DNA from: Poa pratensis
Taxonomy: Eukaryota > Streptophyta > Magnoliopsida > Poales > Poaceae
Assembly: GCA_947311845.1 (NCBI GenBank)
Contig: CAMZMU010000020.1
Coordinates: 43,438,510 to 43,502,509 of the forward strand
Reading direction: 5' to 3'
DNA: 64,000 nucleotides
Position 1 is the stretch's first letter, and each line of letters opens with the position of its first letter. A program made the position numbers and the translations under genes. Below, piece after piece: positions 11,843 to 23,082 of the stretch. Below the pieces are notes generated by a model. It saw only the letters and a program-made list of their open reading frames with translations. It was not told where the DNA came from and searched no databases.

Positions 11843-12677
11843 TCCTGGCCGGTCAGGTGCGGCCCAAAATCTTCTCTTATTGGGCTGCTGTCCCACTATT
11901 CTACTGCTATAGTTTCGCGCCTCCCGTGTTCGTCTTCCTCGCGTGGGTGAACTACCAAAAAAGGATGGGGGATGCGTCTATTCCAATTGCTGCTCTATGT
12001 CAAATAATTTAGTTTTTGGCACAGTGTGTTTCTCAATAAGTTAAATCCACACTGAAGATTAAGTAAGCAAATTAGGTAGGTTGGTGCTCTCTGCAAATCA
12101 TCAAAGAGAGTGAACGATTTCAGAAAACAGTGAGAGCAGCACAATAAGTTTGATCTATCTGGTTATCCTTTTTAGTCTCTCCTATATTTTTTATACAGGC
12201 CTGTGATCATTGTCAATGATTTTGCTCAACCTCAGTCCCACTGGTTGCTACAGCACCATGGCATTGAAATTGGCGTTCAATTTTTAGTATGTCACACTAA
12301 ACGGTGAAAGAAATCAGAGAGCGAGAGCAGTATGGCAATACAATGCTGCACAACGACAGTGTAATCAGCAAGGAAGAGGTTGGAAAGAAGCGATCAATTA
12401 ATTTGGGCGAACGATCGACCTGAGCTTGGCACCAACGGCAATAGAAAATGACGTTTCTAAACGTAGGACTACAGTTTATACTGAAGAATATGGGCATGCT
12501 TATTTGCCACATTAACATGCATATATAGAGCAACCAGGTAGATAGGGTAGCATAGATTCGTCCAAAACTTAATACAATACCATACAAGCACCTTTGTTTT
12601 GGTCCAAGGGAACTACATTACCATACGTTGGCGTTGTGCTTGCCTAGTCTAATTACATAGCAGGTTTTGCAAACCTG

Positions 12678-12765
12678 TAAAATACTAAAGGCTGTGTCCA
12701 GAGCATATATTACATATCACCTAAAATACTAAAGGCAGTGTGCAGAGCATATATTACATATCACC
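12678..12765. repeat. 44-bp direct tandem duplication
   Basis: Two adjacent 44-bp units, each containing CAGAGCATATATTACATATC, differ at a couple of positions. They lie in non-coding DNA inside Helitron C. Confidence 0.8.
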
Positions 12766-12969
12766 GCTGGCTTCATTGATAGACATATCTTATAAACTTA
12801 AGAAGAGCATGGATGTCAGGTAGTAGTAGGCAGCGACGTCAACATGGGTCCAAAATAAACGTAACACCTAAGAAAGATAAAATTTGATGTAAGGATGAGA
12901 GGTGAGAAACATGAAAGAAAAATTTGAGAAATAGAAGATCAAGGAGCCACCTTGCTTAACGAACTGAAA

Positions 12970-15600
12970 GTTACTTAGCCTTCCTTCCAACTGCCTTTTG
13001 GGTGCTGTTCACACGAGTAGATGGGGAAGGTAGGTCGGCAGCATTTGCAAGTAACTTGCTGTGAATAAGAGAGGTGTGGATTATCAACCAGCAGAGGGTC
13101 ATACCGAGCTGCAACCTCATGAAAAATAAGGGGACAAAGAGTAGGACAAACCTTTTCTTAAGATCAGCTGTATCTGCATCCTGAAGTTCAGTGCTAGTGT
13201 CCTGTAAGAACATGAGACGTTTTATTTAATAGGTCTGATGATTCTAAACAATGTGGAGGAGCAGCAGAGAGCCAACAATATTAGTACTATTTTATGGTTC
13301 TGTAAGAACTATTAGCAGAGCAAGAAGCTAAGCGATAAGAGTGTTTCCATCAGCATAGAGTATGAAAACACATTAGATTGATTTTCATTGCAATGACATC
13401 ACATAGCTTATTATAGTATTCCTAATTTTCTGCACCACACAGCTTATTATAGTATTACTAAATTTCTGCACCAACGAATATATAGTCTGAAGACAAGAAA
13501 CCTAGATTGTATGAGCAAATGATAGTGTGCATGTATGTATGGCTGACCTAAAATTGATAACCAGTACCCAATGGCGAAAATAGAAAGCACCCACCTGAGT
13601 GTGAAGGAATGAGCTTTTGTTCTGACCAGTAGTGTTCCTATAGTGCACAAGAAGAGGCAACGATAGATAAGGGAATCAAAACCAACAAGGAACCAAGTTG
13701 CCACACAGAGAAAAAAGATAGGAACACATGGACTCATGAGTCAGCTAAACCTATTCTATAACAGATCAAAGAAGAAAATAGCTCAGTGTGGAAACCAAAT
13801 GACGTACACTTTGTCTGTGAGTTCCACGGGAGCAACAACAGAGGGAACTACAGGCTACAGCATTGCTATTGATAGGGTCGTTCACAGTGGTATAGCCAGC
13901 ATCTTCATTAAGATCCTTGTCACTGAAAAATGAAAGAGAAAGTTTAACCGGTCAAAAAACGAAGCAATAAGAAATGATAAATTGCATGAACACTTTAAGG
14001 TAGCCAACCTGGCCGCTGTTTCAGATTTTTTTTCTTTTAAGGTCCCGAAGCGGCTGTCACAACGAGATCACAGAGTTAAACGCAGGTAAAATAAAGTAGC
14101 ATTAACGTAACATGGAAGAAAGTCGGAAGATACTGTACCATGCGAACCAGGGTATGTTTTTTTGGGACTTCTTCAGCAGCTACAGGCAGCTCAGGAACAG
14201 AGAGAGCAGAGGTAGTGCTTGTTGACTAAGCAAGGACCTCATCAAGCGAAGATGTCGTGCCCATAGATATGGGTAGTATAGGTTGCAATCGTATTCACCT
14301 GGAACGATATGTTCCTCTGCGACAAGCTTTTCTAGGTCACTGACATGTCGAGAGTATATTTTTCTGACAAACTACATCAGCAATCTCACGTGGCAGGCCT
14401 GAGGGTCTTAATTGCGACATCACAGTTTCTCCCAACGAGTTGCTGAGCAACATGGTTAAAGAACACAAACTCTGCACTACCGGTTCCATCTGTGCCGATA
14501 AGGCATAGTCGGTACCTACATCAAAACAAAAGTCATACAATCGATGAAGTAAGACAATAAGACATCTTCGTAGGAAATATGAAGGTGGACAGTGGATCAG
14601 GAAAAGAACATACTTTGGATAAGCTTTTATTGAAACACCTCCGGTGCATTTGTATTCTGATCCATAAGAGGTAGCTGATCTGTGGCACTTGGAGCATGAG
14701 TGGAACCACCATGGCTGTTCAGGTGCGACGCTTGCAATTGTAACAGTGCAGAGGAAATCTGTAGCATGAGTGGAGCCACCATGAGTGGAACAACAGTGAA
14801 TCAAGACACTTACTCCCTCCGTTCCAATTTAATTGACTTGCTGTCAAGTCAATTAAATTGGAACGGAGGGAGTAGATAACAAACTGAAACTTTTATAATG
14901 CGTGTGTAGAGTCTCTCAGCTATAGAAGCAAAACAATATAGTAGCTATGCACATGCATAAAGCAATCTAATATGTAACAGTACTGATAAGTGTATAAACA
15001 CTGAATGGTGTTTGCAGCCATTGAAACTGGCAGGACTACAGGGAGTATCAACCGAGAAAATCAAGAGAAAGCTGAAGAACAGATGTGTGAAAGATCACCT
15101 CTATTGCGTGCCACAGCGAATTTTTCAGTGACCGTCGAAATCCACTGAACTTTAGTGAAGTCATTGCCTAGACTGGATCGAAGATACAGTAAGATTTTGT
15201 GAGCACACCGGCAGATTGAACTGTGTAATAAAAGTAAGATAGCCTAATTAACTTGAGTTGTATACAGCCAACACTTATCATGCAAATCTTGGGCTCATCA
15301 CTGCCTGGTCTGAGAGAAGCATTTTCACAAGCATCTACTACTAACCAAAATAAACCTGTGAGATGAGGGGGAAGGTCGCAACCTGCAAGTGGAAGCAGAG
15401 CATGTCGTTGACGCAAAACTAAGCCGAGTATCCACGCCGGGAGTCTTTGCTGAACGCTGGTTGCTGGCGAGTGAAGATATGCCTGGTTGGGAAGCCGGGA
15501 GCGCCGATGGACCTCTTCCGCGAGTTCTTCATGGATAGGGCTCGCAGCGCCGCCATCACACGAGGAGGCGGCGGTGGTCTTCCCCGTCCCCATCGGTCGG
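12970..15600 (-). pseudogene. RPA1-like (replication protein A large subunit) pseudogene
   Basis: A segment at about 14,640-14,790 (minus) encodes CTVTIASVAPEQPWWFHSC and CSKCHRSATSYGSEYKC, matching the zinc-ribbon-bearing C-terminal OB fold (Rep_fac-A_C) of RPA70, which binds single-stranded DNA. The next exon (14,520 downward) reads IGTDGTGSAEFVFFNHVAQQ, also typical of that domain. The frame then shifts near 14,390 and a stop interrupts it near 14,228. A serine/threonine-rich tail and a basic C-terminus (ending KAVGRKAK, about 12,975) follow. The first exon, perhaps at 15,560 downward, is not securely identified. It sits inside Helitron C in the same orientation, so it is probably a Helitron-borne copy rather than the host RPA1 gene. 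Confidence 0.6.
14813..14872. mobile_element. Perfect 60-bp Stowaway hairpin
   Basis: CTCCCTCCGTTCCAATTTAA starts a 28-base arm whose exact reverse complement follows after the four-base loop CTGT. TA flanks both sides. Nothing but the two arms remains, so this is a minimal Stowaway-like element, apparently recent because the arms are identical. It sits beside the RPA zinc-ribbon exon. Confidence 0.85.
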
Positions 15601-16721
15601 AGTCCTCTGGCCCGTCGGCAACGCCGTCAGGAAGTCCGACGCCGAGGGCCTGGACGCGTCTCCGTCTTGCCCGGTCGCTGCAACCTAGTTGGATGGGACG
15701 GACAAACTCTTAGGCCTGGATAGAAGATGCGGGACTCCAGGGGTGGGGATTGGTGGAGGAGGTAGGAGAGGAGAAACCTGAGGGAGAGGCGATGGAGCGG
15801 CGGCGACGGCGGCGGCGGCTTGCCATCGGGAGGGGGAGAGAGGCTGGTGGCGTGTTTGTGTTCCTCTTCGTTATCCAGGTTTTCTATCTTTCCCATCGCT
15901 CGCACCTAACGAGCCTATCAGCCAATCGAAAAGAGCGAAGGAAAAAACGAGTACGACAAAACGAGCAGGCAACAGGACAAAACGAGCAGGCCACGTGGGC
16001 ATCGCGAGGAGGCGCCCAAGGGGTGGGCGTTTGCTTGTTCTCAATGTAATAGCTATTTTAATAGGGACTATATACAGAGTAAAATAAATGAATCCCAGCT
16101 TACCCCAGAAACACTTTCCCAGCTTACCCCCACAAAATATGTGATTTCTCTCTGACTCTCTCTACCTCTCTCGCTACTCTTCCGCCTCCGTACCTCGCCT
16201 CGGCCGTCGCGGTCGCGAGTTCGCCGTGGAACACCCCATGGGCTCCGGTGAGGACAACCCCGGCGGAACCGGTGGCGGAGTCGGCGGGATAGTCCGTGGC
16301 GCAGTGCTGAAGGCGCTCGTCGTCTTTGGTGGTGTCCTTCTGATCCGGCGACTCCGCCGCTCCACCACCCGGTGGGACCACGCCCGCGCCGTCGTGGACG
16401 CCCTCTCGGGTGAGAAGGTGAGCGCCCCATACCCGCCCCGAGGAATTGAATTGGCCTTCGTAATATGCTCTAGCGGACGCCCCTAACGTATCATGTGGGG
16501 AATTGAAGCCGTCAGAGGATTTTGCAATTTGGAGCCACTGAAAATATCAAAAATTGTGCCCTGATGCGTTTCATGGTGTGTATTTGCATTTGATTGGTCC
16601 CCTGTGCAGTTCTCGAGGGAGCAGGCGAGGAAGGATCCTGGAAACTACTTCAACCTGAGGTGAAAACCATGCTTTCCATAAGCATTCCGTTTGCACATTA
16701 GTTCTTGCGATGTTTATTTTG

Positions 16722-17243
16722 GAGAGAAGTCCAATTTACCCCCCTAAACTTGTCTCATAGTTCACTTGACAACCCTTAACTCTGAGTTGGTTCAACTTTC
16801 ACCCTTAAAGAGTAGAAACTGTTGGGAATACACCCTTTCACCGTTTTAACAGGTCTGACATGGGTTTTTTAGCCACGTCCACGGTTTTTCTTAATCCCAC
16901 GACATATAGTAGCCCTAAAAAAATACATAGGTAGTTGTACATGCACGCAAGGCCGCAAGGGTTTCCAGAGCACAGGAACATAATATCTCATGAGAAGAGA
17001 GATATGCAGGTACTCTAATTCATGTAGGAGAAGGTACAATACATGTACGGGTATGTTGTGGGTGCATATAGGAAAAAGACCCATTGATGTGGCAATAAAA
17101 ACCAGGTCAAACCTTTCAAACGGTGAAAGGGGCGTAATCCGAGCGGTTTATGGAGTTTAGGGGTGAAAGTTGAACCAACCAAGAGTTAAGGGTTGTAAAG
17201 TGAACTTTGGGACAAATTTAGGGGTGTAAATTGGACTTCTCTC
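16722..17243. mobile_element. Long-TIR MITE in CRL intron 2
   Basis: Terminal inverted repeats of roughly 140 bp. The left arm begins GAGAGAAGTCCAATTTAC and the right arm ends with its inverse. The arms are about 85-90% alike by eye. TTTATTTT flanks both sides (16713-16720 and 17244-17251), an 8-9 bp target duplication suggesting a Mutator- or hAT-type non-autonomous element. It adds about 520 bp to CRL intron 2. Confidence 0.75.
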
Positions 17244-17251
17244 TTTATTTT

Positions 17252-18354
17252 TTTAGGGTGGTATTTGCAAATCGCAGGACTTTGCTTCCTTTTGGGTGTG
17301 GATGGGGGAAACGGCAGCAGCTTGTGGTGTTCCTCGGTTGTTACTTCTTACTACTTTGTTAGGAATCTGCTACAATTGCGCTTTCCTAATATGCATGACA
17401 AGTGATTATTTCCTGTTGCATTGGTACAATTCACATTTGTTATATGCAGAGATCTTTGGTGTTGAGCATTGTTGGGGATTTTTTTATTTATTAGCTTGTG
17501 GTGACAGTTGCCTTATTTTTACGTGTTGTTGGGTAGTGCTAAACTGACTGGGGGATCCAGTCCTCAACCGTAGCTATGTTGCCAGCGTTCTGGCTGCTGT
17601 CCACAGCTCACGTAAATGTTGTGTACAATTAAATTACAACGATAAATTTGTAGCAGAACTTGAAGTGGCAGCTGTAGACCATTGTCTCAGCATCATGTCC
17701 GTCTTGAACGAGAGCAAGAGTCAAACATTGTCTCTTGGTTTCAATATTAATAATAAAATGTGTTGTGTTGTGATCGTAAAGAAAACCCTGTTAGGAAGGC
17801 CCTACAGAAATCTAGTTCTATTCTACACAATCCAAACAACATATTTTATGAACTTATGTTAACAGAATAGCAAGTTCAAAACTGGTCGCCTAAAAATCTT
17901 GAAGATAAACTGTTTTCTCAAATTTATTCTCTATCCCTGTGACCAAAAGGGCCACTTATTAAACCTTGATCCATAGGAGGATGTCAGGGTACTTCTCTTT
18001 TCGATGGTACTTTGTTTACTGATAAAGTTCTAGCTGAACCTTGTAAGAACATACATTTTTCTAAACTTGATTCCAAAACATGATTTGAAAATAAAATTTA
18101 AATTACGATCTGATTAAATATCACATGGTCGAATTAATGTAACTATTCTGCACTTATGATGCAGAAACTTCCATTCACACACTCAGAAGCATGCGTGTTT
18201 CATTTCTGTTATGGAATCCTTTGAAACTTGTTACTTTGTTTGGCACAAGGTTAAATACTTAATTAACTATGTGCTAATCTTCCTCTTGTCATCTAAACAT
18301 CTAACTTTATTTTAAAGGACATCTTGTATTTACTTGGCCTTCCTTTTCTTTTAG
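17252..18354. other. CRL intron 2, remainder
   Basis: AT-rich intronic sequence after the MITE. Short open frames (for example 17296-17547) lack any recognised domain and are most likely chance. Confidence 0.6.
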
Positions 18355-20083
18355 AATGCTCACATGCCCTGCAACTGAGATGGTGGATGGTTCCGGGGTG
18401 CTCTACTTTGAGCAAGTATGCCCATTGTTCTTAGAAATCCTTCAAATTCATAGCACGTTTCCACGAAATTTAGTGTGATACTTTCCTTTGCAGGCATTTT
18501 GGAGAGCTCCGGAAAAACCTTTCCGACAAGTATGGTAACTTCTAAACAGTTCATCTAAAGAAAATCTAAGCAGTCTCACTCTTTCACGTTGAAGGTTTTT
18601 ACTTCATGTGAATATATATCGTATTTGGCTATTGTCAATTCTTGATGTGTTCCTCTCCCAACTTAAACTCTTCAAATACATATGATAAGCAAGCTTAGAC
18701 TATATTATCTGCCACTATACATGTATAAACATCTTATGTGTACCTTCTCATGCCAGTTTATTATTATCCACTTTTCTTTTAGATTTTCCTCATTCTACTC
18801 TTTTAGTGAGCATTCAAAGCACACCCTTTAAAATGTTAGTACATTACATGTTTCTGCTAATACCTATCTTTATGGTAGTTATAAGCAGGTAAATGTTTTG
18901 TCTAGGTCATTTTGCATCCTTTGTTCTCGGTATACCTGCTTTGACTGTTTGTAGCATTATAGATGTTGCTGGCAGTTTGGATAGTGCAAAAAATGTTGGA
19001 GTATTCTGCTATCAGAATACTTCTAATATTTATATGTTTAATTCATTTGACAAGATGCAACTCAAAAATGAATAATACATTTTGAACAACAGAACAAGGC
19101 TGTTAATGATGGATATTAAAACTCTATATGCCCATTTGTAGCATGTTATTCGGATGATTTAACAATGAAGTTTGACTTTAGTTCTTTAGTTTGTTGATTT
19201 GTTCATTCTTACATGTATGTAAGTAACTACGAATGTTTGGTTGTTGCAGAGATTTTACATGGTAAAGCCATGTCCAAAGGAGATGAAATGTGACGTTGAG
19301 GTAACCTAAAATTTGGCAGTCGTTTATCGTTGAAAAACTTGCAAAAACCCACTGCCCACTCTGGGACTCACTTGAACTGTTGTGGTGAAACTTAAATACT
19401 GATTTTATATAGTTCTCTAGGAAGATCACTTGCTCATCCCCCACTTCCGAATACAAGCTGTGGTATCGTCTGGATGAGATCTTCTGAAGGAAATAATAGA
19501 TTGTCATACTTAGCTATAGAAGAGGCATCTTATCAACGATTATCCACATGTGACATGACAAGAGCTCATTTCTGCATCTTCTCTTATCATTTTAAACATT
19601 TTTAGTTAATTGCCTGGAAACCTGAAGGTGTCATCCAACATATAGGATTGGATGAATGATAGAATGATCTGGTTATAATATCACAGTTTTGCTACTTTAT
19701 TTAGCCTCTTGCATTGTCCATTGTATAACCATAGCTTAAATATAGGATGATATTTAGCCCAACGAATCGTAATATTTGGTTTTAGCAAAAGCACAAAGCA
19801 CCTTTAGTTCAACCATGTTTTGTTGAGACATTTTGTATTATTTTCACGGGACAGTTGAGTTCCTACGCAATTAGAGATGTTGAAGAGTAAAAGAATTTCT
19901 GTGACCGTCCAAAAGATCAAAGGCCACAGCTAGAGGAAGTAATTGCGGTATGTCTTGTTCCTGATCAAACCATACTTTTCAGAACACCCACTGAGGAATT
20001 TCCCTTCTGTAATTATGGTGTGAATTATTATTTTATCTTTCCCATGAATCCATGAAATACTTTTGCTCATTACGCGTTCTAGT

Positions 20084-20588
20084 TGTGGAGGTTATGCCGA
20101 ACAGGTATACCTGCCACGGTGGATAAAACCTGGCCCACCAAGGAGGCCCATCAGATAAAGCCGGAGGGCTTAATGGAGAAGGCCTCATGGGCTTAGGCGC
20201 AAGGATAAGCTCTGGGCTGGCTTAGTGAAGTCCAAGACGAAGGCCTGGCTGCGTTCGCCTTAGGGAGCAAGTTAGGGTTTCTTACCGTGTTAGTCTAGGA
20301 CTCATGATCTAGGTCGGTTAAGGCTTTCCTTGTAGGGGAAGGCTTGGCGCCTTTATAAGCCAGCCTTCCAGCAGCCTTAGGGCACGCATACAACCTCATT
20401 GTAACCTGTACACATATTTGCCTTGAGTGAATTATAGCAGCACGTAGGATCTCGCCACCGTCGTGAGATCCGAAGCTGGGTAAAATCGTGTGTGCAATCC
20501 CGTCACTGGAACCCTCCACGTTCTTCCCCACCTCCTCTACGGTACGTATGAATACTTCTAGTAGTTCCGCGTTACCAATACCTCGACA
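20084..20588 (+). repeat. 5' LTR of the Tat-type element
   Basis: 505 bp from TGTGGAGGTTATGCC to ATACCTCGACA. A TATA box (CCTTTATAAGCC) lies at about 20350-20361, so transcription should start shortly after. It is one base shorter than the 3' LTR (GGGCACGC here, GGGCAACGC there). Confidence 0.95.
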
Positions 20589-20590
20589 GT

Positions 20591-20610
20591 TGGCGCCCAC
20601 CGTGGGGCCC
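20591..20610 (+). promoter_or_regulatory. Primer binding site, tRNA-Lys-like
   Basis: TGGCGCCCACCGTGGGG starts two bases after the 5' LTR and is complementary, with a mismatch, to the 3' end of plant tRNA-Lys as I recall it. This would prime minus-strand synthesis. Confidence 0.7.
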
Positions 20611-20664
20611 AAGGCGTCGGGAGTTTTGTTTCAGGCGGGAGCATTGGGCGAGATCGGCAAGACT

Positions 20665-21681
20665 ATGGCGGTTGGTCGCGCCCGCATCATCAACAACTTT
20701 GGGTGCATCGAAGACGACGGGTCCTACGTCTCAGCAAACGACGCACTGGTGTCAAGCTTCGTCGTCCCCTTCGGCACCATCAACATCTTCATGGGTTTTA
20801 CGGCTGAGGCGTATGGATTCCCCAGGGGATCCGCCGCCTTTTGGCCCACCCACCACCCCATCGATTATGCAATCGAGCAACAACACAGATCGGATCAGGC
20901 CTTTGTCTATCGCGATCTGAGTGACTCTGATACCCAAAGCGATTCTGACTCCAGCTCTTATGAGCTTATGGAGCCCGCCTCTCGTTTTGTTGGTGTCATT
21001 GACGCATCTGGCCCTAAGCCGGCCGAATCTGACCCTGAGTCAATATTACCTGCCTTACAGACAGGAGCAGACTCAGAAGCCGGATCTGATGGCACCGCTC
21101 CAATGGCGGAAGATTCAGATCTCGATGAGCATAAGGAGGAAGACTTCGCAGCACAGGTTGCCGCGCGAGGCTATGGCTCATCCGATCCAAACGAAGTCTT
21201 AATGACTTTCCCGGCACAGATAGCTATGGAGGATGGTGCGGCCGCGGCTAAGCCAGACGAGGCTGAAGTTTCCTCTAGCATCAAGCACATTGGTGACAAG
21301 GCGGAAAAGCCAGAGGATGTGCTGGACCCTAAAAGGCCTCCCCCGGCTGCGCCTATTGAAGAAGACCTGGAGCGGTCAAAGGAGGAACACATGCGCGCAT
21401 TGGAGCTTCTCAAAACACCTTTGGGACCAAATCCAACCGCGGTTGAACTTGAGGAAAGACGGAAAGCGCTCCTGGCTGAGACTGAAGTCAACATCAAGTA
21501 TAAGTTGTCCCTCCTGAACAAGGAAAAAGAGTTAATCCTAGTTGGAAAGGCTCTAGAAGAGGAAGAGTACCAGCGCGAGCGCAATGTTGAGAAATTCCGC
21601 AAAATACGAAGTATACGTGACCCTCTTCTGCATCGGGATCTGCAGGGAAACTTCGAGAAACTTCTGCCCAAAAGCCTTTAA
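20665..21681 (+). CDS. gag N-terminal part of the Tat-type element
   Basis: Open frame starting MAVGRARIINN, the first ATG after the primer site. A longer frame begins inside the LTR but would read through the primer site. The product is acidic and rich in proline and alanine, with a long charged helical stretch toward the end (EELERRKALL-like register). It ends at a stop near 21,680 in an A-rich stretch, and the natural continuation is in another frame, so the gag frame is broken here. No enzymatic motif; it would be part of the virus-like particle shell. Confidence 0.7.
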   Translation: MAVGRARIINNFGCIEDDGSYVSANDALVSSFVVPFGTINIFMGFTAEAYGFPRGSAAFWPTHHPIDYAIEQQHRSDQAFVYRDLSDSDTQSDSDSSSYELMEPASRFVGVIDASGPKPAESDPESILPALQTGADSEAGSDGTAPMAEDSDLDEHKEEDFAAQVAARGYGSSDPNEVLMTFPAQIAMEDGAAAAKPDEAEVSSSIKHIGDKAEKPEDVLDPKRPPPAAPIEEDLERSKEEHMRALELLKTPLGPNPTAVELEERRKALLAETEVNIKYKLSLLNKEKELILVGKALEEEEYQRERNVEKFRKIRSIRDPLLHRDLQGNFEKLLPKSL

Positions 21682-21773
21682 AGCCTTGGCAGAAATACTC
21701 TTTCAGAGTTAACCCTGATGGAGTCATATTCTTCTCCACCCCGGCCAAAAACCTAGAGGCGGCCAGGGAAATC

Positions 21774-23042
21774 ATGGGAGACGAAGCAGTTCCAATTGAA
21801 GAGCGCCACCATTATTCTAAAATGCTCATCGAAAAGGCGGTAGAGCAGCAGGCTAAGGCGGACTCAAACTCAAAACTGGCGGACGACACGCGTCTTTGCA
21901 AGACAGCCGTTGCCGGCGGTGGGGATCCAGAGGAACCAGCTGGTTCCAGTAGCCATGGCAATAAGGGTAAGGAACCTAGGAAGGACAAAGTTCCTGACAA
22001 ACACAGGGATGAGTCAAAGACTGGGTCCAACCGCCATAGCGACAAAGGCAAGGACGACCACCGGCAAAAGGATAACACACGCCATAAGAAGAATGATCCG
22101 CCTCGCCGTGAAAGAGATCAAGACAAGGACGCACGGCGTGGGAGCGACCGGCTTAACATGCCACCTCCGCCCGCAGCACGGGCAAGAGACGAAGGAAACA
22201 GGGGCAACAGAGATCCGCCTCAAAGGCGATCTCGCTCCCGCTCCCCTCATCGCCAAAGCCGTCAGGAGGAGCCAAGGCGTAGCCAATCCAACAAAGGGCC
22301 AGCCAGGGAAAACACTCATATCTCAGACGCCCGCATCCGTCTCGATGAGATTAAAGCGGCCAAAGAGGAGTCTTACCTGGGCCCTGTGTGCTTTGGACCG
22401 GCGATTCGCAAGGTGCAACTCCCATCCTCGCTAGGCAATGTCAAGAAAATTGTGGACAAGTACAATGGCATTGACAAACCGGACATATGGCTGCCTGATT
22501 ACATCCACGCCGTTGGTATTAATGACGGTGATTACAATGCAGCTGTACGTTTTCTTCCACTCATGTTGGAGGGAACGGCCCGGTTGTGGATCGACACTTT
22601 GCCAGAAAAGAGTATCCACAATTGGCAAGACATGCAGAAAACATTCATGCAACACTTCTCATGCACATACAAACGTCCAAAGGCTTACTCAGATCTACTA
22701 AAGTGTGCTCAAGTGGAGGGGGAGTCAAGCAGAGCTTTCATAGCTCGATGGACAGAGACAAAGAATGCATGTGAAGACGTTTCTGAGATCCAGGCCATAC
22801 ATGCTTTTATGAACAGCCTGAAGAAAGGCAACATGATGAGATATATGTTAGCCAGCCAAAACATCAAACACCTCGGCGAGCTCTTAGACAGCGCGAACAA
22901 TTACGCTGCAGCAGAAGACGACGCTCGAGCTGACGACGGCGATCTGCGCATGGACATAGCTGTTAACCCGGAAAAGCGAAACAACAATCAAAGCCGGAAA
23001 AAGAAGAAGCCAACGATGCGCCAGGACCATCAAAGGAGGTAG
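21774..23042 (+). CDS. gag core (retrotransposon gag domain)
   Basis: 422 codons. The first half is a highly charged, low-complexity region rich in arginine, lysine, serine and aspartate, with an RS-like patch (RRSRSRSPHRQSR). The second half (about residues 220-390) holds the retrotransposon gag domain, including RFLPLMLEGTARLWIDTLP and FMQHFSCTYKRPKAY. Capsid function is expected. The ATG at 21774 is only where this open stretch begins; related coding continues upstream in frame to about 21,680, so this is the same gag protein after a frame break. Confidence 0.85.
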   Translation: MGDEAVPIEERHHYSKMLIEKAVEQQAKADSNSKLADDTRLCKTAVAGGGDPEEPAGSSSHGNKGKEPRKDKVPDKHRDESKTGSNRHSDKGKDDHRQKDNTRHKKNDPPRRERDQDKDARRGSDRLNMPPPPAARARDEGNRGNRDPPQRRSRSRSPHRQSRQEEPRRSQSNKGPARENTHISDARIRLDEIKAAKEESYLGPVCFGPAIRKVQLPSSLGNVKKIVDKYNGIDKPDIWLPDYIHAVGINDGDYNAAVRFLPLMLEGTARLWIDTLPEKSIHNWQDMQKTFMQHFSCTYKRPKAYSDLLKCAQVEGESSRAFIARWTETKNACEDVSEIQAIHAFMNSLKKGNMMRYMLASQNIKHLGELLDSANNYAAAEDDARADDGDLRMDIAVNPEKRNNNQSRKKKKPTMRQDHQRR

Positions 23043-23082
23043 CCTTTGCCAATAAGAAGGGTGGCCAGAGCGGGGCTAGCAG

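Larger units (their letters stand above)
11814..16078 (-). mobile_element. Helitron-like element C carrying an RPA1-like relic
   Basis: On the minus strand the 3' end shows a strong hairpin (11825-11842), then CCAGCCT and CTAG followed by T, the classic Helitron terminus. The 5' end is near 16078 (TCTGTATATAGTCCC); the exact base is uncertain and the expected A before TC is not seen. The interior holds an RPA1-like relic in the same orientation. RPA-like genes are frequent passengers or components of plant Helitrons. No Rep/helicase domain is visible, so the element is non-autonomous. It ends about 160 bp before the CRL start codon. Confidence 0.55.

Noticed and set aside
15447..15713. Plus-strand coding exon upstream of CRL
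   Set aside because: GC-rich frames on both strands near the Helitron 5' end; no homology recognised and not needed to complete CRL.
17296..17547. 83-codon hydrophobic frame in CRL intron 2
   Set aside because: Intronic, AT-rich, with no domain or splice relation to the exons.
20488..20664. Extension of the gag frame into the 5' LTR
   Set aside because: It would translate across the LTR border and primer site; the ATG at 20665 is the first sensible start.
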